A DNA stretch of 32,702 nt from Acidulodesulfobacterium_A sp049965795 (GCA_049965795.1 JBMFVW010000018.1:1-32702); one strand, 5' to 3'; shown: positions 16,652-24,706, numbered from the stretch's first letter. Notes: generated from the letters alone by a model not told the origin. Made by a program: numbers and translations.

Positions 16652-17017
16652 ATGAAAAATTATACCGTATTAATCGTCGAAGATTCTATAGTCGTCGTAA
16701 AATTTTTGACTATAGCTTTTAAAGAAGCGGGGTTCAAAGTAAAGACAGCGCAGGACGGATTCGAGGCGCTGGAAAAAGCTATAAAAGAAGATATTAACTT
16801 AATAGTAACCGATTTAAATATGCCCCAAATGGACGGCATAACGCTGTTAAAGAATCTTAAAGAAAACGACGATACTAAAAAGATTCCGGTGATACTTATA
16901 TCGTCTAATATTCCCGGTAAAAATGAAATAGCGGGAAGTTTTGCTTATTTACAGAAGCCTTTTAAAGAAAGCGAGATAATACGCCTCGCCAAAAATGCGG
17001 TAAAAGATAACTATTAA
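16652..17017 (+). CDS. Single-domain response regulator, CheY-like
   Basis: 121 residues, one receiver domain with no output domain. The acidic pair E10-D11 is present, the phospho-acceptor is D54 (IVTDLNMPQMDG), the switch residue is Ser (VILISSN) and the conserved Lys lies in QKPF. It differs from the canonical flagellar CheY in the next gene: it lacks the DDFSTMRR signature and has EDSIVVVKF instead. It could be a phosphate sink, an adaptation regulator or a CheY variant for another target. It lies between cheR and cheY and precedes a 110-bp AT-rich gap, so it is probably the end of a transcript segment. Confidence 0.85.
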   Translation: MKNYTVLIVEDSIVVVKFLTIAFKEAGFKVKTAQDGFEALEKAIKEDINLIVTDLNMPQMDGITLLKNLKENDDTKKIPVILISSNIPGKNEIAGSFAYLQKPFKESEIIRLAKNAVKDNY

Positions 17018-17035
17018 AAATGTGCAAATAACATA

Positions 17036-17064
17036 TTGATTAAGATATAAATTTTTATTATTAT
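17036..17064 (+). promoter_or_regulatory. Possible sigma-70-type promoter upstream of cheY
   Basis: TTGATT and TATTAT are spaced by 17 bp in the 110-bp gap before cheY. The match is moderate, and the surrounding DNA is AT-rich enough that chance matches are likely. It could give the cheY-cheA-cheB-cheW block its own transcription, independent of the sigma-54 promoter at 2064. Confidence 0.3.
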
Positions 17065-17127
17065 ATATTATTGAAAATAAAACGGCGGACATTTTATTTT
17101 TTTAGCATAAACAGGGGATAACTAAAT

Positions 17128-17514
17128 ATGGCGATAGATTTATCGATGAGAATTCTCGTAGTGGACGATTTTTCTACTATGAGAAGAATAATAAAAAATA
17201 TATTGAAACAGATAGGTTTTACGAATGTGGACGAAGCCGAAAACGGTCAGGCGGCTCTTGCAAAAATAGGCGACGGCGGCAATTACGATTTCGTTATTTC
17301 GGACTGGAATATGCCGGAAATGACGGGCATAGAATTATTAAAAAATGTAAGGGCAAACGAAGCTACCAAAGATCTACCTTTTTTAATGGTTACTGCCGAA
17401 GCCAAAAAAGAAAACGTGGTCGAAGCGGTTAAAGCCGGCGTTAATAATTATATCGTAAAACCTTTTACGGCGGAAGTGCTGCAAGAAAAAATTTCAAAAA
17501 TTTTCCCGGATTAA
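17128..17514 (+). CDS. cheY: Chemotaxis response regulator CheY
   Basis: 128 residues, single receiver domain. The signature LVVDDFSTMRRIIKN is that of motor-binding CheY. Acidic pocket D13-D14; phospho-acceptor D59 in ISDWNMPEMTG; switch Thr in MVTAEAKKENV; conserved Lys in IVKPFT. The AxNNYIVKPF and W-N-M-P features match enterobacterial-type CheY. Phosphorylated CheY binds the FliM N-terminus (fliM at 2679). An AGGGGAT Shine-Dalgarno-like sequence precedes ATG 17128. It is followed by cheA after 30 bp. Confidence 0.96.
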   Translation: MAIDLSMRILVVDDFSTMRRIIKNILKQIGFTNVDEAENGQAALAKIGDGGNYDFVISDWNMPEMTGIELLKNVRANEATKDLPFLMVTAEAKKENVVEAVKAGVNNYIVKPFTAEVLQEKISKIFPD

Positions 17515-17544
17515 TTTTATTTAATTTTTTAAGGACGGTCTGAA

Positions 17545-19629
17545 ATGATTGACGATTCGATGCAGGAAATTGTAAACGACTTTATTCAGGAAGCATTAGA
17601 GCTTCTCGATAGTCTTAACGAAAATTTTATAGAGTTGGAAAAAAATCCAGAAGATAAAGAAATTTTAAATACTATATTCAGAGCTGCGCATACCGTTAAA
17701 GGTTCTGCCGGATTTTTGGGTTTTCAAAACATAGTCGAACTCGCGCACAGCGCCGAGAATATTCTTAATAAATTAAGGCAGGGCGAAATAACCCTTACTT
17801 CCGAAATGACCGATTATCTTCTGAAAACTATGGACGTTCTCAGGTCGATGATAGTAACGGTTTCCGAAACGGGCAGCGAAGGCGAACCGCCGGAGGGCAA
17901 TGCCGGACTTATTAAAAAACTTAACGAATTGTCTGAAGGCATCGGCGGAGAAAGCGAAAAAGAAACGCCGCCAGCCGTTTCTGAGACGGAGGTCAAAGAA
18001 ATTCCAAATGCCGGAGACAGCGGTAATGAAAAAACAAATGCTGCAGATTCTGCCGATAAAACGCCGGATACCGGAAAAAAGAAACCAAGGAGCCTCGGAG
18101 ACATACTTCTTGAGGACAACCTTATTTCAAAAGAAGAATTAGAAGAGATATATAAAGAAAAAGAGGAAGAGGAACATATGGCGGATAAAACTTCCGCAGT
18201 GCCGGAAGTTTCCGCGGAAGAAATACCTCATCCTTCCGTATCGGCTCAAACTTCCGTGTCGGAGGAAAGACAGGAAACTAAAAAAGATGAAGTTTCGGTC
18301 AAACCTGCCGAAGAGATTAAATCTAAACCTAATCCCGACCTGCAAAAACCGGCGCCTGCCGTTTCAGCTGCAGCTAAACCGGCTGCTGCCGTTCCTACTG
18401 CAGCACCTGCGGCGGAAATTAAAGAAACGACTATAAGGGTAGATATAGAAAGATTAGATAACGTTATGAACTTGGTAGGAGAGCTGGTTCTTGCAAGAAA
18501 CAGACTTTTTAATATATCTTCTAAATTAGAAATAAAGTATGCAGACGACGATCTTTCGTCTGCTCTTGCGCAGGTAGTGGCGGGCCTGAACCTTGTAACG
18601 ACCGATCTGCAGCTTGCCGTTATGAAAACGAGAATGCAGCCGGTAAAAAAAGTTTTCAGTAAATTTCCAAGGATGGTAAGGGATCTTTCGAGGGAACTCG
18701 GAAAAGAAATGGAACTTCTAATTTCAGGCGAAGAAACCGAATTAGATAAATCCGTTATAGAAGAGATAGGAGATCCGTTGGTTCATTTAATTAGAAACAG
18801 CGTCGATCACGGAATCGAAGACAAAGAAACCAGAAAGCTAAACGGAAAACCTGAAAAAGGAACTATAAAATTAGGCGCCGAACATGAAGGCAATTACATT
18901 ATTATATCGGTTATAGACGACGGCAAGGGGATGGATCCTGTTATAATAAAAAGAAAAGCCGTAGAAAAAGGAGTAATAGACGAAAAAACCGCTGCTAGTC
19001 TTTCCGATAAAGATGCTTTAAATCTTATTTTTGCTCCCGGTTTCAGCACGAAAGACAAAGCAACCGAGATATCGGGAAGAGGCGTCGGTATGGACGTAGT
19101 TAAGACCAATATTCAAAAACTTAACGGTATTATAGAAATTAATTCTACTCCCGGACAGGGTTCGTCAATAATATTAAAACTCCCCCTTACGGTTGCGATT
19201 ATACAAACTTTAATAGTAGGCATCGGCGACGAAGTATTTGCAATACCTTTAAATTCTGTAGTTGAAACTTTAAGAATAAAAGAATCTACGATACAGACTA
19301 TAGATAAGCACGAGGTTATAAATTTAAGAAAATCTGTACTTTCTTTATTGAGGCTTGGAATAGAGTTCGGCGTAGCCGACAGCGGGGTTTCTACGGTAAA
19401 CGCAAAATCTTCGGACAGAGAAATTTACGTGGTAGTAGTTGCGCTTGCCGAGAAAAAAATAGGTATAGTAGTCGACGACCTTTTCGGACAGGAAGAAGTC
19501 GTTATTAAATCGCTTGGAGATTACCAGTTGGGGTATAAAGGTATTTCCGGAGCTACTATTACCGGAGACGGCAAAGTAGTTTTGATTATCGACGTTGCTT
19601 CTATGATAGATGCAGTAAACGTAAGATAA
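17545..19629 (+). CDS. cheA: Chemotaxis histidine kinase CheA
   Basis: 694 residues. P1/HPt domain with H49 in FRAAHTVKGSAGFLG. A long Glu/Ala/Pro-rich linker (about 105-293) stands where a P2 CheY-binding domain would be; no clear P2 is seen. Inside the linker, RSLGDILLEDNLISKEEL (R182-L199) resembles the short LGEILVEEGLIS-type motif of GspE/MshEN N-terminal regions. P3 dimerisation starts near E294 (DIERLDNVMNLVGELVLARN). The P4 ATPase has HLIRNSVDHGIE, DDGKGMD and GRGVGMDVV, and P5 is a CheW-like domain to the end. CheA autophosphorylates and passes phosphate to CheY and CheB. It is preceded by AAGGA. Confidence 0.96.
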   Translation: MIDDSMQEIVNDFIQEALELLDSLNENFIELEKNPEDKEILNTIFRAAHTVKGSAGFLGFQNIVELAHSAENILNKLRQGEITLTSEMTDYLLKTMDVLRSMIVTVSETGSEGEPPEGNAGLIKKLNELSEGIGGESEKETPPAVSETEVKEIPNAGDSGNEKTNAADSADKTPDTGKKKPRSLGDILLEDNLISKEELEEIYKEKEEEEHMADKTSAVPEVSAEEIPHPSVSAQTSVSEERQETKKDEVSVKPAEEIKSKPNPDLQKPAPAVSAAAKPAAAVPTAAPAAEIKETTIRVDIERLDNVMNLVGELVLARNRLFNISSKLEIKYADDDLSSALAQVVAGLNLVTTDLQLAVMKTRMQPVKKVFSKFPRMVRDLSRELGKEMELLISGEETELDKSVIEEIGDPLVHLIRNSVDHGIEDKETRKLNGKPEKGTIKLGAEHEGNYIIISVIDDGKGMDPVIIKRKAVEKGVIDEKTAASLSDKDALNLIFAPGFSTKDKATEISGRGVGMDVVKTNIQKLNGIIEINSTPGQGSSIILKLPLTVAIIQTLIVGIGDEVFAIPLNSVVETLRIKESTIQTIDKHEVINLRKSVLSLLRLGIEFGVADSGVSTVNAKSSDREIYVVVVALAEKKIGIVVDDLFGQEEVVIKSLGDYQLGYKGISGATITGDGKVVLIIDVASMIDAVNVR

Positions 19630-19703
19630 GGCAGATAACTTTCTAATGCAGGATTAAGAAAATTATACCTATAAAAATCATTGAATAAAGGAGTTTTAAA
19701 TTT

Positions 19704-20789
19704 ATGGCTGAACCTATAAGGGTTTTAATAGTTGACGATTCGCCTTTTATGAGGAGGGCTATAAGTTCTTTTTTCGACGACGTCGAAGATATTAAGGTCG
19801 TAGGAATGGCTAAAAACGGCGAAGAAGGAATACGGCAGATAGAGGAATTAAAACCCGATATAGTCACTATGGATATAGAAATGCCGGTTATGGACGGACT
19901 TACCGCCCTTAAGATAATTATGGAAAAACATCCTTTACCCGTCATAATGCTTAGTTCGCTGACGGAGGACGGAGCTAAAGAAACATTAGACGCATTAGAT
20001 ATCGGGGCAGCCGATTATATCCCGAAAAACCTTTCCAACGTATCGCTTAATATTTTAAAAGTAAAAGACGATTTAGTTTCTAAAATAAGAGCAATAACGG
20101 CAAAAAAATATTTTTTCAGAAAAACCGAAAGACGTGAGACAGAAACTAAGGTCAATACGATTAAGCTTGAAGGAACGCCTGTTGAATCTTCCTGCATCCG
20201 CAAAAACGGCGGCAAAATAGATATAGTAGCAATAGGTTCTTCCACCGGCGGACCTAAGGCTCTGCAGGACGTTATTCCGAAAATTCCCGGAAATTTTCCG
20301 GTACCCATTATTCTCGTCCAGCATATGCCTAAAGCCTTTACGGGTTCTTTCGCAGAAAGGCTGTCTTCTTTATCCCGTATAAATGTCTTAGAAGCGTCGG
20401 GAGGAGAGATAATTAAACCCGGCAACGCCTATCTGTCGCCCGGAGATAAACATCTGACTATAGTTAAGGACTTAAGGGAAGGTTATAAAATTTCGCTTTC
20501 TACCGAGCCGGAAGACCTGATTAACAGACCTTCGGTTTCCGTTATGATGGAATCGGTAGCAAAATTATATCCTGGCAGGGCTCTCGGAGTTATATTGACC
20601 GGCATGGGTTCGGACGGTCTATCCGGTATGAAAAAAATTAAAGAGAGCGGAGGCAGAACCATAGCACAAGACGAAGCTACGTGCGTCGTTTACGGCATGC
20701 CTAAAGCCGTGGTTGATGCCGGTGTTGCCGATTCGATTCTGCCGATCTATAAAATATCCGACCAGATTATTAGAGAGACGGAGTGTTGA
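19704..20789 (+). CDS. cheB: Chemotaxis methylesterase/deamidase CheB
   Basis: 361 residues. The N-terminal receiver domain has D11-D12 and phospho-acceptor D57 (VTMDIEMPVMDG). A linker with KYFFRKTERRETETK follows, then the CheB methylesterase domain. The catalytic triad is visible: S180 in AIGSSTGG, H207 in VQHMP and D304 in GMGSDGL. It removes methyl groups from, and deamidates, chemoreceptor glutamates, giving adaptation when phosphorylated by CheA. AAAGGAG precedes the ATG. It follows cheA by 74 bp and precedes cheW. Confidence 0.97.
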   Translation: MAEPIRVLIVDDSPFMRRAISSFFDDVEDIKVVGMAKNGEEGIRQIEELKPDIVTMDIEMPVMDGLTALKIIMEKHPLPVIMLSSLTEDGAKETLDALDIGAADYIPKNLSNVSLNILKVKDDLVSKIRAITAKKYFFRKTERRETETKVNTIKLEGTPVESSCIRKNGGKIDIVAIGSSTGGPKALQDVIPKIPGNFPVPIILVQHMPKAFTGSFAERLSSLSRINVLEASGGEIIKPGNAYLSPGDKHLTIVKDLREGYKISLSTEPEDLINRPSVSVMMESVAKLYPGRALGVILTGMGSDGLSGMKKIKESGGRTIAQDEATCVVYGMPKAVVDAGVADSILPIYKISDQIIRETEC

Positions 20790-20837
20790 TTTTGTACTAT
20801 CGATTAAACATATATAATTTTAGGAGGAACAGAATTT

Positions 20838-21347
20838 ATGGAAACGGAAAATAAAAAAGGTGTGATTTCGCCAGGAGAACATGTTTCACCGGACGAAATA
20901 GTTCAGCTCGTTACTTTTAAATTGGGCAATGAAGAATTCGCGCTGGATATTTTAAAAGTTCAGGAAATAAACAGGGTAGTAGAGATTACTAAAGTTCCAA
21001 AAGCTCCCGACTTTGTAGAAGGCGTAATTAATTTAAGGGGAAGAGTTATACCGATAGTGGATATAAGAAAGAAATTCCATCTTAATATTAAAGAAGCGAC
21101 TAAAGAAACCAGAATTATAGTAGTAAACATAATGAATAAAACTATCGGCTTAATAGTGGACAGCGTGTCGGAAGTTTTAAGGATTAATTCTTCGACCATA
21201 CAGCCGCCTCCGCCGCTTATAGCCGGTCTTGATTCCGATTATATTAAAGGCGTCGGCAAGCTTGACGAAAGACTGATAATACTTTTAGATATAGACAAGA
21301 TATTTACGACCGGAGAGCATAAACTTATAGAAGGCATGATAAAGTGA
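20838..21347 (+). CDS. cheW: Chemotaxis coupling protein CheW
   Basis: 169 residues. One CheW domain: VTFKLGNEEFALDILKVQEI, then VEGVINLRGRVIPIVDIRKK, IGLIVDSVSEVLRI and a C-terminal DERLIILLDIDKIF. CheW links CheA to chemoreceptors in arrays. The first ~20 residues are a short polar extension. TAGGAGG precedes the ATG. It lies directly before a ParA-type ATPase (5 bp gap) and is separate from the CheW-like gene at 22165. Confidence 0.96.
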   Translation: METENKKGVISPGEHVSPDEIVQLVTFKLGNEEFALDILKVQEINRVVEITKVPKAPDFVEGVINLRGRVIPIVDIRKKFHLNIKEATKETRIIVVNIMNKTIGLIVDSVSEVLRINSSTIQPPPPLIAGLDSDYIKGVGKLDERLIILLDIDKIFTTGEHKLIEGMIK

Positions 21348-21352
21348 TTTAA

Positions 21353-22168
21353 ATGAAATCTCCATATATCTTTGCAACCGCAAATCAGAAAGGGGGAGTA
21401 GGAAAAACTACTACGACTATTACCCTTGGAAGTTCCCTTTCCGTTTTCGGCTGCAGAGTTCTTTTAGTAGATTTGGATCCTCAGGCAAGCCTTACTAACC
21501 ACCTTGCCGTCGAGCCGGAAAAACTCGAATATTCCGTAGCAAATCTCATAGTGTCGGATTCTATAAATCCGGCAGACATTCTTATCAATAAATACAGGCT
21601 TAAGAACGGCGGATGTTTGGACCTTATACCTTCAAATATAAATCTCGCAAGAATAGAAGCGGAACTTTCCAATTCTAAAGGCGGAGGCTTAAGGCTTAAA
21701 GAGAAATTAAAGTTTTTCTACGATAATTACGACTATATATTAATAGATTCTTCGCCTGCGTTAAGCGTTCTTCTTATAAGCGCGGTAGCGGCATGCGATG
21801 AAATTATCGTTCCCGTAATGTCCGATTTTTTATCGGTCAGGGGCGTCGAGCTTCTGCTTTCTACGATAGATAAAATAGAAAAAGCTCTCGACTATAAATG
21901 TTCCTATAGGCTTTTAATTACTATGTTCGACAAAAGGACAAATTCATCTTTGAAATCTCTTGAATACTTTAAAAATAAATATAAAAATACTCATTTTCAT
22001 AGTATAATCAATATTGATACCAGATTTAAAGACGCAAGCATGATTAGAAAACCGTTGACATATATAGACGTGCATGCAAGAGGCTCTATAGACTATATTA
22101 ACGTAGCGAGAGAAATAATAGACGGCTTTAACAGTTCCGTCGAATCGGGGGAGGAAGGCAAGATATGA
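21353..22168 (+). CDS. ParA-family ATPase, likely ParC/PpfA-type chemosensory positioning protein
   Basis: 271 residues. It has the deviant Walker A (NQKGGVGKTTTT), the LVDLDPQASLTNHL block and the YILIDSSPALSVLLISA Walker B region, so it is ParA/Soj-like rather than MinD-like. No N-terminal DNA-binding extension and no ParB gene nearby. ParA ATPases encoded beside cheW (ParC in Vibrio, PpfA in Rhodobacter) place chemosensory arrays at poles or segregate cytoplasmic clusters. The neighbours cheA, cheB, cheW and the following CheW-like gene match the Vibrio ParC-ParP arrangement. The stop overlaps the next start by 4 bp (ATGA), implying coupling. Family assignment is firm; the specific role is inferred from context. 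Confidence 0.8.
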   Translation: MKSPYIFATANQKGGVGKTTTTITLGSSLSVFGCRVLLVDLDPQASLTNHLAVEPEKLEYSVANLIVSDSINPADILINKYRLKNGGCLDLIPSNINLARIEAELSNSKGGGLRLKEKLKFFYDNYDYILIDSSPALSVLLISAVAACDEIIVPVMSDFLSVRGVELLLSTIDKIEKALDYKCSYRLLITMFDKRTNSSLKSLEYFKNKYKNTHFHSIINIDTRFKDASMIRKPLTYIDVHARGSIDYINVAREIIDGFNSSVESGEEGKI

Positions 22169-22956
22169 ATAATACTTATAATTTATTTGATTTAAAATTT
22201 GCGAAAGCATCAGGTTTCGACATAGTTACTCCATGGATAGACGACCTTTTGGATAAAAAAAGCGGCGAAAACGACGATGACAAAAAACAGACGGCTCAGA
22301 TATTATCTTATCCTGTCGACAGGATACTTACCGTCGAGTCTGAATTTCCGGCGATAAATTATCCGGCGGAAAACGAAACCCCCGATATACACATAGTATC
22401 CGCACCCATTGCCGATAATTTTGAAAAAAAAGGATTAGATTTAAACGGCACGGCAATGCATAAGCACGAAGATTTTCAAATGCAGGCGGAAAGCGTTCAG
22501 CCTGTTCCCTATTTTGATCTTGAAAAAGAAATTTCTTATTTTACGTTTATTGCTGGAAGTTCTTTTTATGCGCTTCCGGCTTTAAATATTAACGAGATTA
22601 TAAAATATAAAACGCCTGTTAATATTTTTTCTAAAAAAGCCTCTCATCTCGGTATAATTTTATACAGGAACAGAATGGTGCCGGTATATGATTTTTACCT
22701 GCTTTCAAACGGAAGCATGGATATTAAATCGCCTTTAAAATATATTGTCGTATGCGTATATAGCGATAAGTTCTTCGGGTTGGCGGTTAACGAAATAAAA
22801 AACATAACTGCAGTAAAAAATAAAAATATTATAGCGGGTTCGTCTTTCAAATTTAAAAACGTTAACGGCATAACTTCCGGTGTTTTCGAGGATGGAGAAG
22901 GAAAGTTTTATTCGGTTATAGACTTAAAAAACGTCTATTCTTATTTAACATCGTAA
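22165..22956 (+). CDS. CheW-like protein, candidate ParP-type array partner
   Basis: 263 residues. The first ~115 are poorly conserved, acidic and Pro-containing, with PWIDDLLDKK near the start. The rest is a degenerate CheW-like domain: ISYFTFIAGSSFYALPALNI, ILYRNRMVPVYDFYLL, FFGLAVNEIKNITAV and FYSVIDLKNVYSYL. ParP of Vibrio has the same build, a variable N-terminus and a CheW-like C-terminal domain that joins ParC to CheA and receptors, and it lies next to parC. Here the gene overlaps the ParA-type gene by 4 bp. Alternatives are a second coupling protein with a long N-terminus or a CheV-like protein, but no receiver domain is present. Confidence 0.65.
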   Translation: MNNTYNLFDLKFAKASGFDIVTPWIDDLLDKKSGENDDDKKQTAQILSYPVDRILTVESEFPAINYPAENETPDIHIVSAPIADNFEKKGLDLNGTAMHKHEDFQMQAESVQPVPYFDLEKEISYFTFIAGSSFYALPALNINEIIKYKTPVNIFSKKASHLGIILYRNRMVPVYDFYLLSNGSMDIKSPLKYIVVCVYSDKFFGLAVNEIKNITAVKNKNIIAGSSFKFKNVNGITSGVFEDGEGKFYSVIDLKNVYSYLTS

Positions 22957-22966
22957 AGAAGTTGTG

Positions 22967-22995
22967 ACGGGGACAGAATTCAATTCTGTCCCCGT
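22967..22995. repeat. Perfect 29-nt intergenic palindrome
   Basis: Arms ACGGGGACAGAATT and AATTCTGTCCCCGT pair perfectly over 14 bp around one central C, 11 bp after the CheW-like gene stop. The left flank TTGTG extends a segment (22962-22976) that recurs in inverted form at 24707-24721 with one mismatch. No T-run follows, so it is a REP-like element rather than a classic terminator, though it would form a strong hairpin in RNA before the next gene. Confidence 0.85.
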
Positions 22996-23015
22996 AATAT
23001 AAAGTCGGTGCTATT

Positions 23016-23303
23016 ATGATAGATACCGTAGAACTCCAGCAGATTATCACCAATCTTCCGCAGATAGAAAAAACGGCGGCTTCTTCCCACATACTTGCGG
23101 CAAATTCAAATGCTATAACCCAAAAAGAAATGGAAATAGTCGATGAGACTAAGCTTAATACGGTAGTCGAATTAAGCGAAACGCTGGAAGCGGTCAACGA
23201 CAAGGAAAAAGAAAAGAAACGCGGCAATAAAGAAAAAGAAATGAACGATGAAAACGAAACGGAATCCGAAGACGGAAAAGAACATATAGATATCGTAGCA
23301 TGA
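23016..23303 (+). CDS. Small charged protein of the FliK/FlhB-C module
   Basis: 95 residues, no signal peptide. The N-terminus MIDTVELQQIITNLPQIEKT is followed by a Glu/Lys-rich C-terminal half (KEKEKKRGNKEKEMNDENE), probably helical or disordered. It resembles, from memory, small unnamed proteins found just upstream of a FliK-like gene in deltaproteobacterial flagellar clusters; I recognise no domain. Its end overlaps the next ATG by 4 bp (ATGA), so it is translated together with the FliK-like gene. The Shine-Dalgarno sequence is weak. Function unknown; a chaperone or a secreted accessory of the hook-length system is possible but unproven. Confidence 0.6.
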   Translation: MIDTVELQQIITNLPQIEKTAASSHILAANSNAITQKEMEIVDETKLNTVVELSETLEAVNDKEKEKKRGNKEKEMNDENETESEDGKEHIDIVA

Positions 23304-24397
23304 ACCTTATTATAAACGGCGGGTCAAATTATCTTAATACTATAAAAGATTTAGTTTCCGGCGATATTGCAGAGATACTTTTAGGCGCCGTAAAAGGAGA
23401 TTCTTTATCTGCAAAATCAGGCACATTAATAAAAGCAGGAGATATAGTATCTGCTGAATTAATAGATGCTTCGGTTGCAGAAGGCGGAACTTTTACGGGA
23501 ATTATAAATATAAACGGCAGTTTGCTGAAATCCGTTATAACCGAAGACCTCTTTAACGAATTCGCTACGGGAAAAACGTTTAACGGCGAGTTCGGCATTC
23601 CGGTAAAACTTCAGTTAAGCAGTATTAACGGAAAATCTGCCGGCACTTCCGATCAGTCTTTCGGCAGCGCGGAAACGCAAGATATATCCGGAAGTGCCGT
23701 AAATTCATCCTCTGAATTTAATATAGTTTTTAAGATAGTAAACGAATCGTCCGCAGAAAACGTAAATACGTTAAATATTCAAAAAACTCTTGATTTGTAC
23801 GGCAAAGCCGTTGCCGAAAATATTCAGGAAAAATTTGAAACTATTCTTAATTCATTGGGCACCGAAAGTTCCCGAATAAGTTCCGGTTTATCAAACGAAA
23901 TACAAAATATTTTTCAAAATGCAGCTCAGAATATATCCGTTTCGGTTAGAGGCAATTTTGCCTTTATACATATAGATTTTGGGGGTCTTTCGACGGTGAT
24001 TTTAACGACAGACGAGTCAAATTATAAAGCAAAAAATTTCCCGCATAATTCCAAGAAAAAATATATGTTTATGATAGAATTAAACTTAAAAAATTTAGGA
24101 AGGCTCAAACTTTTTTCCTATTATCACGATAAGAATTTAAGCATAAAATTTGACGGCTATGCCGAGTCCTTTAAAAAAATTTTATCGGATAACTTAGAAT
24201 TGTTAAAAGAAATGATGTCTGCAGACGGAATAAAACTTAACGATATTTCTTTTAAAAACAGAATATTCGATAAACAAAGCGATAACGAACATAATGATGA
24301 ATCTATAGGCAAGCCTATAAGTCCGTTATCCGCAAATATAAACGATTCAAACTCTTACTTATTTTTAAACGGAAAAATAATCGATGAAAGAGTTTAA
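23300..24397 (+). CDS. Second FliK-like hook-length control protein
   Basis: 365 residues. The first ~125 contain Gly/Ser-rich and β-type stretches (IKAGDIVSAELIDASVAEGG). The middle is helical (residues ~160-215). The C-terminal part has the FliK Flg_hook layout: FMIELNLKNLGRLKLFSYYH, then a helix FKKILSDNLELLKEMMSADG with the L-x-x-x-L spacing and the final I-x-x-x-I. It is distinct from the FliK at the left edge. It overlaps the small gene upstream (ATGA) and the FlhB-C homologue downstream by 14 bp. It may set another length (hook against rod) or modulate the specificity switch. The FliK-type call rests on the C-terminal pattern and the neighbours. Confidence 0.7.
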   Translation: MNLIINGGSNYLNTIKDLVSGDIAEILLGAVKGDSLSAKSGTLIKAGDIVSAELIDASVAEGGTFTGIININGSLLKSVITEDLFNEFATGKTFNGEFGIPVKLQLSSINGKSAGTSDQSFGSAETQDISGSAVNSSSEFNIVFKIVNESSAENVNTLNIQKTLDLYGKAVAENIQEKFETILNSLGTESSRISSGLSNEIQNIFQNAAQNISVSVRGNFAFIHIDFGGLSTVILTTDESNYKAKNFPHNSKKKYMFMIELNLKNLGRLKLFSYYHDKNLSIKFDGYAESFKKILSDNLELLKEMMSADGIKLNDISFKNRIFDKQSDNEHNDESIGKPISPLSANINDSNSYLFLNGKIIDERV

Positions 24398-24665
24398 GAA
24401 GAACAAGAAAGCCTCTGCTTTAAAATACGATCCTAAAAAAAATAACGCTCCTATAGTTGTAGCAAAAGGAAGAGGAGAACTTGCCGAAAAAATATTAGAG
24501 ACAGCCAAAAAAGAAAATATACCTATTACGCAAAACAAAGAACTTGCAGATATTCTGGACGGACTTGACATTTATCAGGAAATACCTGCGGAACTTTATA
24601 AGGCGATAGCCAACATTTTTGCTTTTTTATACAAGCTTAACGACACAAACCAAAATTACCGATAG
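24384..24665 (+). CDS. Stand-alone FlhB C-terminal domain homologue
   Basis: 93 residues, aligning over nearly its full length with the FlhB C-terminal domain at 7610-8692: SALKYDPKKNNAPIVVAKG against VALKYDNKKHNAPVVIAKG, ENIPITQNKELA against NDIPTVENKMVA, and IPAELYKAIANIFAFLYK against IPASLYKAVAEILAHLYT. The NPTH autocleavage motif and all membrane helices are absent. Stand-alone proteins of this type occur in many flagellar clusters; some can stand in for the cleaved FlhB fragment. It follows the second FliK-like gene with a 14-bp overlap and ends the forward-strand run before two reverse genes. Confidence 0.88.
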   Translation: MKEFKKNKKASALKYDPKKNNAPIVVAKGRGELAEKILETAKKENIPITQNKELADILDGLDIYQEIPAELYKAIANIFAFLYKLNDTNQNYR

Positions 24666-24706
24666 AAATTGTAAAAATCAACAGTAAACCTTAATCCCAA
24701 AATTTT

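Noticed and set aside
22165..22956. CheV
   Set aside because: CheV has a CheW domain followed by a receiver; here the CheW-like part is C-terminal and no receiver is present.
24384..24665. Truncated flhB pseudogene
   Set aside because: It has its own start, overlaps the FliK-like gene in a normal coupled way, is intact, and stand-alone FlhB C-terminal homologues are a known family.
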